From NCBI GenBank assembly GCA_964484395.1, contig CAZAFM010000026.1, forward strand, positions 1 through 25,025: a DNA stretch of 25,025 nucleotides. Reading direction: 5' to 3'. This document shows positions 7,913-15,727 of the stretch, piece by piece. The stretch comes from CAZAFM01 sp964484395. Its GTDB lineage: Bacteria > Campylobacterota > Campylobacteria > Campylobacterales > CAZAFM01. A program made the position numbers and the translations under genes. Each line of letters begins with the position of its first letter. Position 1 is the first letter of the stretch. A model generated the notes under the pieces. That model was not told where the DNA came from, made no database searches, and saw only the letters and a list, made by a program, of their open reading frames with translations.

Positions 7913-7992
7913 TGAGTAATTTTGAGAGTGAAGCTAGGTGTAGTAAGATAAACTTTGAGCTATCAGCTATAAGAGTAAAGATTTATCTATGA
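7912..7992 (+). CDS. Possible 26-residue ORF after hisD
   Basis: The ATG overlaps the hisD stop by one base (TAATG). It has a perfect AGGAGG (7901-7906) five bases upstream, although those bases also encode the final Arg-Arg of HisD. The predicted peptide starts MSNFESEARCSKINFELS and ends IYL. It has no hydrophobic segment, and I recognise no family. It could be a genuine small protein, a coupling peptide feeding ribosomes to the following gene (whose own Shine-Dalgarno is poor), or a gene remnant. Evidence is limited to the start signals. Confidence 0.3.
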   Translation: MSNFESEARCSKINFELSAIRVKIYL

Positions 7993-8009
7993 GGCTATTC
8001 TAAGCCAAA

Positions 8010-8426
8010 ATGAATAAAATCTTTGTTTTAATAGCGCTTGTCGTTTCATGTTTTGCTCTTCCTAAGGATTATTGGAAGAGTTCATATGTTGTAGAGCTTG
8101 AAAAAGATCAGATTTTAGAGATTGAGTTTGTTCCAAAAGATGGTGTAAAAAAGAAGCTCACATATAGATGGACACTCTATAAAAACAGAGGTTTGGTAGT
8201 TATTTTACGATATGATGGTTTTGTAAGGCAGTTTGTACTCAATAATGAGTATCAAAGAGATAGTTTTAAAGAGCACCTATATCCAGAAAACAAATACTAT
8301 CAAAGACCATTTTTTCTGCTAAAGTTTGTTGATTTTGATAGAAAGACAAACAAGGCTAAGCTACAGAACTTTGTTCACATCGGAGAGATGAAGATGGACA
8401 TTGGGTATAAAAAACAAGAGGATTGA
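8010..8426 (+). CDS. Small secreted/periplasmic protein of unknown function
   Basis: The 138-residue product begins with a signal peptide (MNKIFVLIALVVSCFA, then LPKDYW), so it is probably exported to the periplasm. The Cys at about 14 followed by Phe-Ala does not form a convincing lipobox. The mature part is rich in aromatic and charged residues with alternating hydrophobic pattern (VVELEKDQILEIEFV, LTYRWTLYKNRGLVVILRY), suggesting a small beta-rich fold. A similar exported protein precedes the prenyltransferase and hemA in Campylobacter, as far as I recall. No Shine-Dalgarno is evident, and an in-frame TAA at 8001 rules out an earlier start, so the signal peptide supports ATG 8010. Its TGA shares one base with the next ATG. 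Confidence 0.8.
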   Translation: MNKIFVLIALVVSCFALPKDYWKSSYVVELEKDQILEIEFVPKDGVKKKLTYRWTLYKNRGLVVILRYDGFVRQFVLNNEYQRDSFKEHLYPENKYYQRPFFLLKFVDFDRKTNKAKLQNFVHIGEMKMDIGYKKQED

Positions 8427-9316
8427 TGCAAAAAGAGGTAGTAAAACAGATAGAGATATATCTAGATGAGTTAAAGTATGATAGAGCAAAAGAGATTTTT
8501 AGCAATATAGCTGAGGGTAAGATGCTAAGGAGTAGGCTTATTGAAGCTATTTCAGGTGTTGATGAAAAAAGCATAAAACTAGCTGCAACAATAGAGCTTA
8601 TTCATACTGCAAGCTTGCTTCATGATGATGTGATAGATAGGGCTGATAGTAGAAGAGGGCTTCCATCTATTAATGCAAAGTATGGAAATATATATGCAGT
8701 GATGCTAGGAGATATACTCTACTCAAAAGCCTTTAGTGAGCTCTCACTTATGGATAAAGAGATAAGTCGTTCTGTCTCACAAGCAGTGTGCCAACTCTCA
8801 ATTGGTGAGATGATGGATGTGGACTACTCTAAGACTTTTAACAAAGACCTAGAGATATACAACAAAATAATTTATCTAAAAACAGGTGTTTTAATAGAAG
8901 TAGCTTCTAAATGTGCTGCTATTTTGAGTGGTAAAGACAAGCAAAATCTATCTATATATGGTAAAAACATAGGTATAGCATTTCAGATAGCTGATGACAT
9001 ACTAGATGCTACAGCTGATTCAAAAACTCTTGGAAAACCTGCTTTTTCAGACTTTAGAGAGGGTAAAAGTACACTTCCTTTCATAATCCTATACTCAAAA
9101 CTTCCAGAAGATGATGCTACTAAGCTAGTAGGTCTTTGTGGGAAGGAGTTTGATAGTACTCAAGAGGCGTGGATAAAGAGTAAGTTTGAGGAGTTTGGGA
9201 TTATAGAGTTGGCTAGGAGAGAGGCTTTTAGACTCATAGAAGAGGCGCTTTTGTACGCAAAAGATGAAAAGGGGTTGGTGGAGATAGCGAAAAAAATGGT
9301 AGATAGGAAGTTTTGA
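8426..9316 (+). CDS. ispB: Long-chain polyprenyl diphosphate synthase (octaprenyl/heptaprenyl type)
   Basis: This enzyme condenses isopentenyl diphosphate with an allylic diphosphate to make the side chain of menaquinone in the cytoplasm. The 296-residue protein has both aspartate-rich motifs: DDVID (67-71) in LLHDDVIDRADSRRG and DDILD (190-194) in AFQIADDILD, with KTGVLIE between them. The residue five positions before the first aspartate is Ala rather than Phe/Tyr, which in this family fits a long product; exact chain length cannot be read. The start used is ATG 8426, overlapping the previous stop (TGATG); an in-frame TTG lies just before it. The following hemA overlaps its stop in the same way. 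The symbol is by analogy; an IspA-like short-chain role is less likely. Confidence 0.85.
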   Translation: MQKEVVKQIEIYLDELKYDRAKEIFSNIAEGKMLRSRLIEAISGVDEKSIKLAATIELIHTASLLHDDVIDRADSRRGLPSINAKYGNIYAVMLGDILYSKAFSELSLMDKEISRSVSQAVCQLSIGEMMDVDYSKTFNKDLEIYNKIIYLKTGVLIEVASKCAAILSGKDKQNLSIYGKNIGIAFQIADDILDATADSKTLGKPAFSDFREGKSTLPFIILYSKLPEDDATKLVGLCGKEFDSTQEAWIKSKFEEFGIIELARREAFRLIEEALLYAKDEKGLVEIAKKMVDRKF

Positions 9317-10635
9317 TGCACTATAGTATTGTAAGTTTTACCCATAAAAACTGTGACATATTAACAAGAGAGAGACTTGCACTTGATAGTGATGAGAAGA
9401 AGGCTTCTTTTTTAGGAAGGCTAAATAGTGCTGATTTTATAAATGAATCTATGGTGCTTTCAACTTGTAATAGAGTAGAGGTTATAGTAAATACAAGGGA
9501 TCATTTTAGAGCAACTGATAGAATATTTAATGAGATAGCTAACTACTCTAATATTGATATAAGTGAGCTTGAAGGTAGGGCTGATATATATGAAGATAAT
9601 GGAGCTATTCATCATCTCTTTAGTGTAGCTTCATCTTTAGACTCCCTAGTAGTTGGAGAGACCCAGATTTCAGGTCAGCTTAAAGACGCTTTTAAATTCT
9701 CTTTTGAAAATGGCTTCTGTTCACAAAAGCTTAGTCGCGTAGCGCACTTTGCTTTTAAGTGTTCAGCTGAGGTTAGAAACTGTACTGGAATATCAAAAAC
9801 ACCAGTCTCCGTAGCAAGTGCAGCAGTTGTTAAAGCTATGGCAATATATGGAACCTTAGAGGATAGGTTTGCCCTAGTCATAGGTGCTGGTGAGATGAGT
9901 TTACTAGCTGCAAAGCATCTTGTAGGTCATGGGGCAAAAGTCGTAGTTGTCAATAGGGATATAGAAAGAGGTAGAGAGATAGTAGATGAAATAGGTAAGG
10001 GGTGTGAGGCAAGAGCTTTTTCGGAGCTAAAAGAGCTCTTAAATAGCTATCCACTTCTTTTTACCGCTACAAGTGCTCCTCATCACATTATCACAAAAGA
10101 TATGATAGAGAAAAGAGAGTTTGCTAGGTTCTGGTTTGACTTGGCTGTTCCTAAAGATATAGCAACTGATATAGAGTGTGATAACATAGAAGTAGTTGAG
10201 GTAGATGACCTTCAAGATATAGTTAGCAAAAATATGGCTCTAAGACAAGAACAAGCAAAAGAAGCATATAAAATAGTAGGTAGGTATTCTCATGAGTTTT
10301 ATAAATGGCTCAAGACTTTGAGTATTGATCCAGTTATTAAAAGAGTGCGAAAAACTGCTAGAGACTCATCTTTTAAAGAGATAGAGAGAGCCATATCAAA
10401 AGGATATATACCAAAAGAGTATGAACACGCCGTAAAAAAGGTGCTCCATAGTGCTTTTAACTCATTTTTACATACACCCACAACAGTTCTAAAAGATATT
10501 TCAAAAGAGCCTCATGCTGATACAGTTATAGAGTCTTTAAAAGTACTTTTTGATATTAAAGATGATGTAGGAAGAGAGTTTAAGATGCTTGATAAATATA
10601 AGTGCGAAGAACACACTAGTAATAGCAGAAAGTAA
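9316..10635 (+). CDS. hemA: Glutamyl-tRNA reductase
   Basis: HemA reduces glutamyl-tRNA(Glu) with NADPH to glutamate-1-semialdehyde, the first committed step of C5-type haem synthesis. The 439-residue product shows the catalytic cysteine C51 in STCNRVE, HHLFSVASSLDSLVVGE (about 99-115) with GETQISGQ, the VSVASAAVVKA linker and an NADPH Rossmann motif GAGEMSLLAAKHL (190-202). A C-terminal helical dimerisation domain follows (about 310-420). The start ATG overlaps the stop of the prenyl synthase gene by one base (TGATG). proS follows 9 bases after the stop. Together with hemC further down this is a haem-related cluster interleaved with proS and fxsA. Regulation by haem is known for this enzyme in other bacteria but nothing in this sequence shows it. 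Confidence 0.97.
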   Translation: MHYSIVSFTHKNCDILTRERLALDSDEKKASFLGRLNSADFINESMVLSTCNRVEVIVNTRDHFRATDRIFNEIANYSNIDISELEGRADIYEDNGAIHHLFSVASSLDSLVVGETQISGQLKDAFKFSFENGFCSQKLSRVAHFAFKCSAEVRNCTGISKTPVSVASAAVVKAMAIYGTLEDRFALVIGAGEMSLLAAKHLVGHGAKVVVVNRDIERGREIVDEIGKGCEARAFSELKELLNSYPLLFTATSAPHHIITKDMIEKREFARFWFDLAVPKDIATDIECDNIEVVEVDDLQDIVSKNMALRQEQAKEAYKIVGRYSHEFYKWLKTLSIDPVIKRVRKTARDSSFKEIERAISKGYIPKEYEHAVKKVLHSAFNSFLHTPTTVLKDISKEPHADTVIESLKVLFDIKDDVGREFKMLDKYKCEEHTSNSRK

Positions 10636-10644
10636 AGGAAAGAT

Positions 10645-12354
10645 ATGAGATTTAGTCAACTCTTTTTTAAAACCACAAAGGATGACCCAAAAGATAGTGT
10701 TCTAGCAAGTCATAAATTCCTTGTTAGAGGCTCATATATTATGCAGGTTGGAAGTGGTATATATGACTTTCTTCCATTAGGGAAGATGGTATTAGAAAAG
10801 ATAAAAAAAGTCATAAAAGAGGAGCTTGATAACTCTGGAGCTCAAGAGGTATCTCTAGGATTTGTTACACCTGCATCTTTGTGGGAGAAAAGTGGTAGAC
10901 TTGATAAGTATGGAAAAGAGCTTTTAAGATTCAAAGATAGAAAAGATCAAGATTTTGTACTAGGTCCTACTCATGAAGAGATGATGGTATTTCTTGCTAG
11001 CCACTACATAAACAGCTACAAAGACCTCCCAAAAAACCTCTATCAAATAAATCTAAAATTTAGAGATGAGATAAGACCTAGATTTGGACTATTGCGAGGT
11101 CGTGAGTTTTTGATGAAAGATGGCTACTCTTTTCATACTGATGAAGAGGATATGAGAAGAGAGTTTGCTCTTATGGAGGAGACTTATAAAAAGATTTTTA
11201 CAAGACTTGGACTTGATTTTAGAGTTGTAGAGGCTGATAGTGGGGCTATTGGTGGGAGTGGAAGTCGTGAGTTTATGGTTTTGGCTCAAAGTGGAGAGGA
11301 TGATATTGTTGTTTGTAACTCTTGTGAGTATGCTGCTAATACAGAGGTGGCAAAAAGTAGAGTAGTAGAGAATAGCTATGAGACTCCAAAGGGTGAAATG
11401 GGGAGATTTCATACACCCAATATAAAGAGTATAGATGAGATTTGTGATTTTTTTAAAATAGATAGCTACTTTACCCTAAAAGCAGTGTGTAAAAAGGCTA
11501 TTTTTGAAAAAGAGGAGAGATTGGCTATATTTTTTCTAAGAGGGTGTGATACACTACAAGAGATAAAGGCTAAAAACTCCTGTGGAGCAGATGAGTTAAT
11601 AGACTTAAGTGATGAAGAGATAAGCGCATTAGGGCTTCCAATAGGTTTTGTGGGACCTTATGAAAATGATAGTATTATACAGATATTTGATGACTCTTTA
11701 AGAGGAGCAAGGTGGCTTGTAGCTGGTGCTAATGAGGTTGATTATCACTTTGTAGGTGTGAATTTAGAAGATTTTGAGAGTTCTTTAAGCTTTGATGATA
11801 TAAAAGAGGTTAAAGAGGGTGAGGGTTGTCCTAGTTGTAGTGGCACTCTTAGTATCACAAAAGGAATTGAAGTTGGGCATATATTTCAGCTAAATGATAG
11901 ATATTCAAAACCACTTGATGCTACCTTTCAAGATGAAAATGGAAAACCAAAGCACTATGTGATGGGAACTTATGGTATTGGAGTTTCAAGATTAATTGCC
12001 GCTATAATAGAGCAACATCATGATGAAAAAGGTGCTATATTTACCAAAGAGAGCGCTGCTTTTGATATGGTTGTAGTTGTTTCAAACACAAAAAATGAAG
12101 AGCAAAGCAACCATGCTGAAACTCTTTATGCTAGCCTACTTGAGGCTGGGGTTAATGTAGCTTATGATGATAGAGCTGAGCGGTATGGTGCTAAGATGAC
12201 TGACTTTGAGCTTATGGGCTTTCCGTATGCTGTAGTGGTTGGAAAAAAGACGCAAGAAGGCTTAGTTGAGTTTGTCTCAAGGAAGAATTTAGAAAAAATA
12301 GAATTAAAGCTTGAAGATGCACTTGAATATATAAAATCTGTAGTTAGGAGTTAG
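10645..12354 (+). CDS. proS: Prolyl-tRNA synthetase, bacterial type with editing insertion
   Basis: ProRS charges tRNA(Pro) with proline. This 569-residue class II synthetase is of the bacterial type carrying a YbaK-like editing insertion between motifs 2 and 3. Motif 1 spans about 37-70 (SGIYDFLPLGKMVLEKI). GPTHEE is at 107-112. Motif 2 is RDEIRPRFGLLRGREF (140-155), and the proline-binding KDGYSFH follows. The editing domain occupies about 230-390. Motif 3 contains GTYGIGVSR (441-449). The anticodon-binding domain is at about 465-569 with DDRAERYGAKMTDFELMG. A clear AAGGAA lies four bases before the ATG, and the stop abuts the fxsA ATG (TAGATG). Position in the hemA-proS-fxsA-hemC cluster is typical of Campylobacterota. 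Confidence 0.97.
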   Translation: MRFSQLFFKTTKDDPKDSVLASHKFLVRGSYIMQVGSGIYDFLPLGKMVLEKIKKVIKEELDNSGAQEVSLGFVTPASLWEKSGRLDKYGKELLRFKDRKDQDFVLGPTHEEMMVFLASHYINSYKDLPKNLYQINLKFRDEIRPRFGLLRGREFLMKDGYSFHTDEEDMRREFALMEETYKKIFTRLGLDFRVVEADSGAIGGSGSREFMVLAQSGEDDIVVCNSCEYAANTEVAKSRVVENSYETPKGEMGRFHTPNIKSIDEICDFFKIDSYFTLKAVCKKAIFEKEERLAIFFLRGCDTLQEIKAKNSCGADELIDLSDEEISALGLPIGFVGPYENDSIIQIFDDSLRGARWLVAGANEVDYHFVGVNLEDFESSLSFDDIKEVKEGEGCPSCSGTLSITKGIEVGHIFQLNDRYSKPLDATFQDENGKPKHYVMGTYGIGVSRLIAAIIEQHHDEKGAIFTKESAAFDMVVVVSNTKNEEQSNHAETLYASLLEAGVNVAYDDRAERYGAKMTDFELMGFPYAVVVGKKTQEGLVEFVSRKNLEKIELKLEDALEYIKSVVRS

Positions 12355-12795
12355 ATGCTGTATTTTTTACTATATCTTTTTTTAGAAGTTTTTGTTAGTC
12401 TCTCTATTGCTTCTAGTATTGGCGTATTGCTTACATTTTTGGAGATTATTGGTTCAGCTATTGTTGGCTTTATTATCATTGCGAAGTTTGGCTACTCTAC
12501 GCAAAATGTGATGATGAATCTAAAAGATGGAAAAATAGACCCAGAGGAGTTTGTGACAAATAGACTTTTTTCTTATGTGGGAGCAGTGCTGCTTGTTCTT
12601 CCTGGTTTTTTAACAGATATAGTTGGATTACTATTGCAGTTTGAGTTTACCGCGATGATATTTGCAAAACTATTTTTGAAAAAATCCCAAAATATCAGAA
12701 CTGAGGGCACTAATAGAAGAAGTGATGATGTTATAGATGTGGAAGTTATTGAGAAGAAGGAAGACAAGGGAGACAAAGGAGATTTGCATACATGA
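12355..12795 (+). CDS. fxsA: FxsA family membrane protein
   Basis: FxsA proteins are small inner-membrane proteins; overproduction in E. coli relieves F-plasmid exclusion of phage T7, but the normal role is not settled. The 146-residue product has a hydrophobic N-terminal pair of helices (about 1-45, LLYLFLEVFVSLSIASSIG and IIGSAIVGFIIIAKFGY), a polar linker with the family-like KDGKIDPEEF, and a membrane segment with the hallmark LVLPGFLTDIVGLLL. The tail is charged and ends in a short KGDKGD repeat. The DNA encoding this tail also holds the AAAGGAG Shine-Dalgarno of hemC. It overlaps hemC by ATGA, which suggests translational coupling. Confidence 0.85.
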   Translation: MLYFLLYLFLEVFVSLSIASSIGVLLTFLEIIGSAIVGFIIIAKFGYSTQNVMMNLKDGKIDPEEFVTNRLFSYVGAVLLVLPGFLTDIVGLLLQFEFTAMIFAKLFLKKSQNIRTEGTNRRSDDVIDVEVIEKKEDKGDKGDLHT

Positions 12796-13733
12796 CATTG
12801 ACTATTGGAACAAGGGGTAGTTTACTAGCTCTGTGGCAAGCAGAACATATAAAAGATGAACTAAAAAAAATCTCCCCAAATATAGGAGTAGAGATAAAAG
12901 TCATAAAAACCACTGGAGATAAGATACTAGATGTCCCTCTAGCAAAAATAGGTGGAAAAGGGCTTTTTACTAAAGAGATAGAGGAAGCTATGCTTATTGG
13001 AGAGGTTGATATAGCTGTTCACTCCTTAAAAGATGTGCCAGTTGAGTTCTTGCCAGGTTTAGCACTCTCAGCTATCACAAAAAGAGATGATAGTAGAGAT
13101 GCATATCTAAGTGTGAAGTATCCATCACTAAAAGATATACCAAAAAATGGAGTAGTAGGAACTACAAGTCTTAGGCGCAGAATGCAAGTTTTAAAGCATA
13201 GACCTGATTTAAAAGTCCTATCTCTTAGAGGAAATGTTCAAACAAGAATTGATAAGCTAAAAAGAGGTGAGTTTGATGCTATTCTTTTAGCCTATGCTGG
13301 GATAAAAAGACTAGATATAAAAGATGCAACCAACTATGTTGCCCCTATTGATAAAGATATTATGGTGCCTGCCATGGGGCAAGCGGCACTTGGTATAGAG
13401 TGTAAAGAGGGTTCAGTTGCCTATGAGCTAACCTCAAAGCTAAATGATAAAGAGGCTGTTATAGAGAGCACTATTGAGCGAGAGTTTGTAAAAGAGCTAG
13501 AGGGTGGCTGTCAAGCTCCTATTGGTATAAATGCTGAGCTTGAGGGTGACTCTATATTTGTAAGAGCACTTATTGGAATGCCTGATGGAAGTGAGTTTAT
13601 AGAGTTTGATAGAAGCTTTAGTACAAAAAACTATAAAGAGGCTGGAAAAGAGCTAGCTAGTGAAGCTAAAAGCAAAGGAGCTATAGAGCTCATACAAAGA
13701 GCTATAAAGTTAGCAGATAAGATACTAGTTTAA
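12792..13733 (+). CDS. hemC: Hydroxymethylbilane synthase (porphobilinogen deaminase)
   Basis: HemC joins four porphobilinogen molecules into hydroxymethylbilane in haem and other tetrapyrrole synthesis. The 313-residue protein has the normal length and order: IGTRGSLLALWQAEHI at the start, HSLKDVP with catalytic Asp81, GTTSLRRRMQVL (substrate-binding arginines), RGNVQTRIDKLKRGEFDAI, and C240 in LEGGCQAPIG, which carries the dipyrromethane cofactor by homology. The ATG overlaps the fxsA stop (ATGA), and AAAGGAG lies 10 bases upstream. No terminator is apparent after the stop. The promoter of the 6S RNA gene begins about 20 bases downstream, so some readthrough into that gene is possible. Confidence 0.97.
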   Translation: MTLTIGTRGSLLALWQAEHIKDELKKISPNIGVEIKVIKTTGDKILDVPLAKIGGKGLFTKEIEEAMLIGEVDIAVHSLKDVPVEFLPGLALSAITKRDDSRDAYLSVKYPSLKDIPKNGVVGTTSLRRRMQVLKHRPDLKVLSLRGNVQTRIDKLKRGEFDAILLAYAGIKRLDIKDATNYVAPIDKDIMVPAMGQAALGIECKEGSVAYELTSKLNDKEAVIESTIEREFVKELEGGCQAPIGINAELEGDSIFVRALIGMPDGSEFIEFDRSFSTKNYKEAGKELASEAKSKGAIELIQRAIKLADKILV

Positions 13734-13755
13734 GAAAATATAAGTTCGTTTAAAC

Positions 13756-13761
13756 TATAAT
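13756..13761 (+). promoter_or_regulatory. Candidate -10 box of the 6S RNA-purD operon
   Basis: A perfect TATAAT sits 22 bases after the hemC stop, in an A/T-rich stretch with no obvious -35, as is usual for housekeeping promoters in this phylum. It predicts a start near 13768, about 20 bases before the closing stem of the 6S RNA. Confidence 0.6.
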
Positions 13762-13767
13762 CCAAAT

Positions 13768-13985
13768 AAGCAGATAGCCAATATGTGCTTTGTCTGGATG
13801 GTGCGGCTTTTCTCTTTTATCGGGGGTCCGACACCTATTTGTTAGACTGAGGGTGTAGATGAGCTTGGTGTGTGGCATTTTTGTCTGAGCCTAAGGGTTA
13901 GAATCTGCCCCTAAAGAGCTCCTCCTCTTGGTCGTCTTTTGACATTTAGGGCCTACCATTGAAGATATCGGCCATCCGGGCAATT
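13768..13985 (+). ncRNA. ssrS: 6S RNA, regulator of the housekeeping RNA polymerase
   Basis: The 288-base stretch between hemC and the purD start has no ORF but is visibly structured and more GC-rich than its surroundings. TTGTCTGGATGG (13790-13801) pairs over 12 positions, with two G-U pairs, with CCATCCGGGCAA (13972-13983), closing a roughly 190-base element. Internal strings such as TGAGCC followed by AAGGGTTAGAATCTGCC resemble the conserved right half of E. coli 6S RNA. An inner hairpin CCCTAAA (about 13910) with TTTAGGG (about 13945) is also possible. 6S RNA mimics an open promoter and sequesters sigma-70 polymerase in stationary phase. I recall 6S being placed upstream of purD in Campylobacterota. 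Ends are approximate, given the -10 box at 13756. No terminator follows, so the mature 3' end probably needs processing. Confidence 0.8.
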
Positions 13986-14021
13986 TAAATTCAACCTTCT
14001 AATCTACATTTGGAGAACTTA

Positions 14022-15284
14022 ATGAGAGTTATCATTCTAGGTAGCGGTGCTAGAGAGTATGCTATTGGTCACAAGATAAAATCGCAAGATAGTAGTGATG
14101 AGATTTTTTTTATACCCGGAAATGGTGCCACTTCTGATATTGGAATAAACAAAAACATAAAAGATTATAAAGAGATTGCAGATTTTGCAAAAAAAAACAG
14201 TGTAGAGCTTATCATAATAGGACCTGAACAACCACTAGTTGAAGGTGCTACTGATATACTAAAAGAAGCAGGATTGAATGTTTTTGGTCCTTCATATGAA
14301 GCTTCAAGACTTGAAGGCTCAAAGGCTTTTATGAAAGAGTTTGCTAGTAGACATAATATTTTGAGTGCAAAGTATCTTGAGACAACTTCACTACAAGAGG
14401 CAAAAAAATACGCAAGCTCTCTTAGTCTACCTGTAGTAGTAAAAGCTGATGGCTTATGTGCAGGAAAGGGTGTGATAATAGCCAAAAGCTATGAAGAAGC
14501 TTATGAGAGTATAGAGTCTATGCTAAGTGGAGAGGCGTTTAAGGATGCTGGCAAAAAGGTGGTCATAGAGGAGTATCTAGATGGATATGAACTCTCCGTA
14601 TTTGCCATAAGTGATGGAGAGAGTTACAAAATCCTTCCAGCTTGTCAAGATCACAAGAGACTACTTGATGGTGATGAAGGACCAAATACTGGAGGTATGG
14701 GAGCATACTCTCCTACTCCTTTATGTGATGAAGCGATGTTAAGAAAGATAGAAGATGAGATTGTAAAAAAAGCCATAGATGGAGCTAAAAAAGATGGTAT
14801 GCCCTATGAGGGAGTGCTTTTTTGTGGAATTATGGTTGTTGATTCCACCCCATATCTGCTTGAGTTTAATGTAAGATTTGGCGACCCTGAGTGTGAGGTT
14901 TTGATGCCACTTCTAAAATCAAGCGCAAAAGAGCTTTTTTACAAAGCTGCAACAAAAGAGCTAAAAAGTCTAAATATAGAGTTTGAAGATAAATTTGGCG
15001 TCTGTGTAGTTGCTTCTTCTAAAAACTATCCATACAGAAGCTCTCTGCCTGCAAAGATTGTTTTTAAAGAGTGTGATGATGAGATAAAAAAGAGTAGTGA
15101 AATCTACTATGCAGGAGTAAGTAAAAAAGAGGATGGTCTATATGCTACTGGAGGTAGAGTTCTTTGTAGTGTGGGGTTTGGTAAAGAGCTAAGTGAGGCA
15201 AAAGCAAATGCTCATAAAAGACTTCAGAGTATAGAGTTTGATGGAATGCATTATAGATGTGATATTGCAAATAGGGCACTTTGA
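14022..15284 (+). CDS. purD: Phosphoribosylamine--glycine ligase (GARS)
   Basis: PurD catalyses the second step of purine synthesis, joining glycine to phosphoribosylamine with ATP. The product is 420 residues from ATG 14022, six bases after TGGAG; a TTG at 14010 would overlap this Shine-Dalgarno and is less likely. The N-terminal motif MRVIILGSGAREYAI and GPEQPLVEG are typical. The ATP-grasp region has KADGLCAGKGV (about 141-151), a DHKRLLDGDEGPNTGGMGAY block, and the metal-binding EFNVRFGDPE (about 280-289). The gene follows the 6S RNA without a terminator and is probably cotranscribed with it. Its TGA overlaps the ATG of the RDD gene by one base, the first link in a chain of overlapping genes that runs to pnp. 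Confidence 0.97.
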   Translation: MRVIILGSGAREYAIGHKIKSQDSSDEIFFIPGNGATSDIGINKNIKDYKEIADFAKKNSVELIIIGPEQPLVEGATDILKEAGLNVFGPSYEASRLEGSKAFMKEFASRHNILSAKYLETTSLQEAKKYASSLSLPVVVKADGLCAGKGVIIAKSYEEAYESIESMLSGEAFKDAGKKVVIEEYLDGYELSVFAISDGESYKILPACQDHKRLLDGDEGPNTGGMGAYSPTPLCDEAMLRKIEDEIVKKAIDGAKKDGMPYEGVLFCGIMVVDSTPYLLEFNVRFGDPECEVLMPLLKSSAKELFYKAATKELKSLNIEFEDKFGVCVVASSKNYPYRSSLPAKIVFKECDDEIKKSSEIYYAGVSKKEDGLYATGGRVLCSVGFGKELSEAKANAHKRLQSIEFDGMHYRCDIANRAL

Positions 15285-15727
15285 TGGATATAGAAGAAAA
15301 GTTTTATAGAGAAGGAGTTTCTACTGCTACCCTTACAAAAAGAGCGGTTGCTTATTTTATTGATGATGTGTTAGTCTCGTTAGTTGTTGTAGTTATGTTG
15401 TGGGATACTTTGATGAAGGCTAGTGATGTAAGTAGCTACATAGCTGTAACAAATAGTGCTTTTTTTGAGATAGTTGTGATTAGGTTGAACTATCAGTTCA
15501 TCTTTGTCGTACTCTATGGGGCGACACTTGATAAGCAGATAATGAAGATAAAAATAATAGATATAAATACACTTGATACGCCAGTTGTTTATGGAGCAAT
15601 TAGTCGTGCATTTGTGCGAACTATTGGTGAGGTGCTCTTCTACTTTACTTTTATATTTGCATTTTTTGACCCATATAAAAGAACACTTCATGATAGAGTG
15701 GCAAACACGGCTGTGGTGAATGTTTAG
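15284..15727 (+). CDS. RDD family membrane protein
   Basis: The 147-residue inner-membrane protein belongs to the RDD family, named after conserved Arg and Asp residues. The N-terminal pattern KRAVAYFIDDVLVSLVVVV gives the Arg and the Asp pair at the mouth of the first transmembrane helix. A second segment is around FIFVVLYGATLDKQIMKIKI, and a third is in RTIGEVLFYFTFIFAFFD followed by DPYKRTLHDRVANTAVV, a common RDD ending. Some RDD proteins are linked to ion transport, but most have no assigned role. Start ATG 15284 overlaps the purD stop; its own end overlaps lptD by 8 bases. I infer cotranscription, not a shared function. Confidence 0.85.
   Translation: MDIEEKFYREGVSTATLTKRAVAYFIDDVLVSLVVVVMLWDTLMKASDVSSYIAVTNSAFFEIVVIRLNYQFIFVVLYGATLDKQIMKIKIIDINTLDTPVVYGAISRAFVRTIGEVLFYFTFIFAFFDPYKRTLHDRVANTAVVNV

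Noticed and set aside
13994..14000. A lone ACCTTCT (reverse complement of the heptamer unit) upstream of purD
   Set aside because: A single 7-mer is expected a few times by chance in 25 kb, and there is no array.
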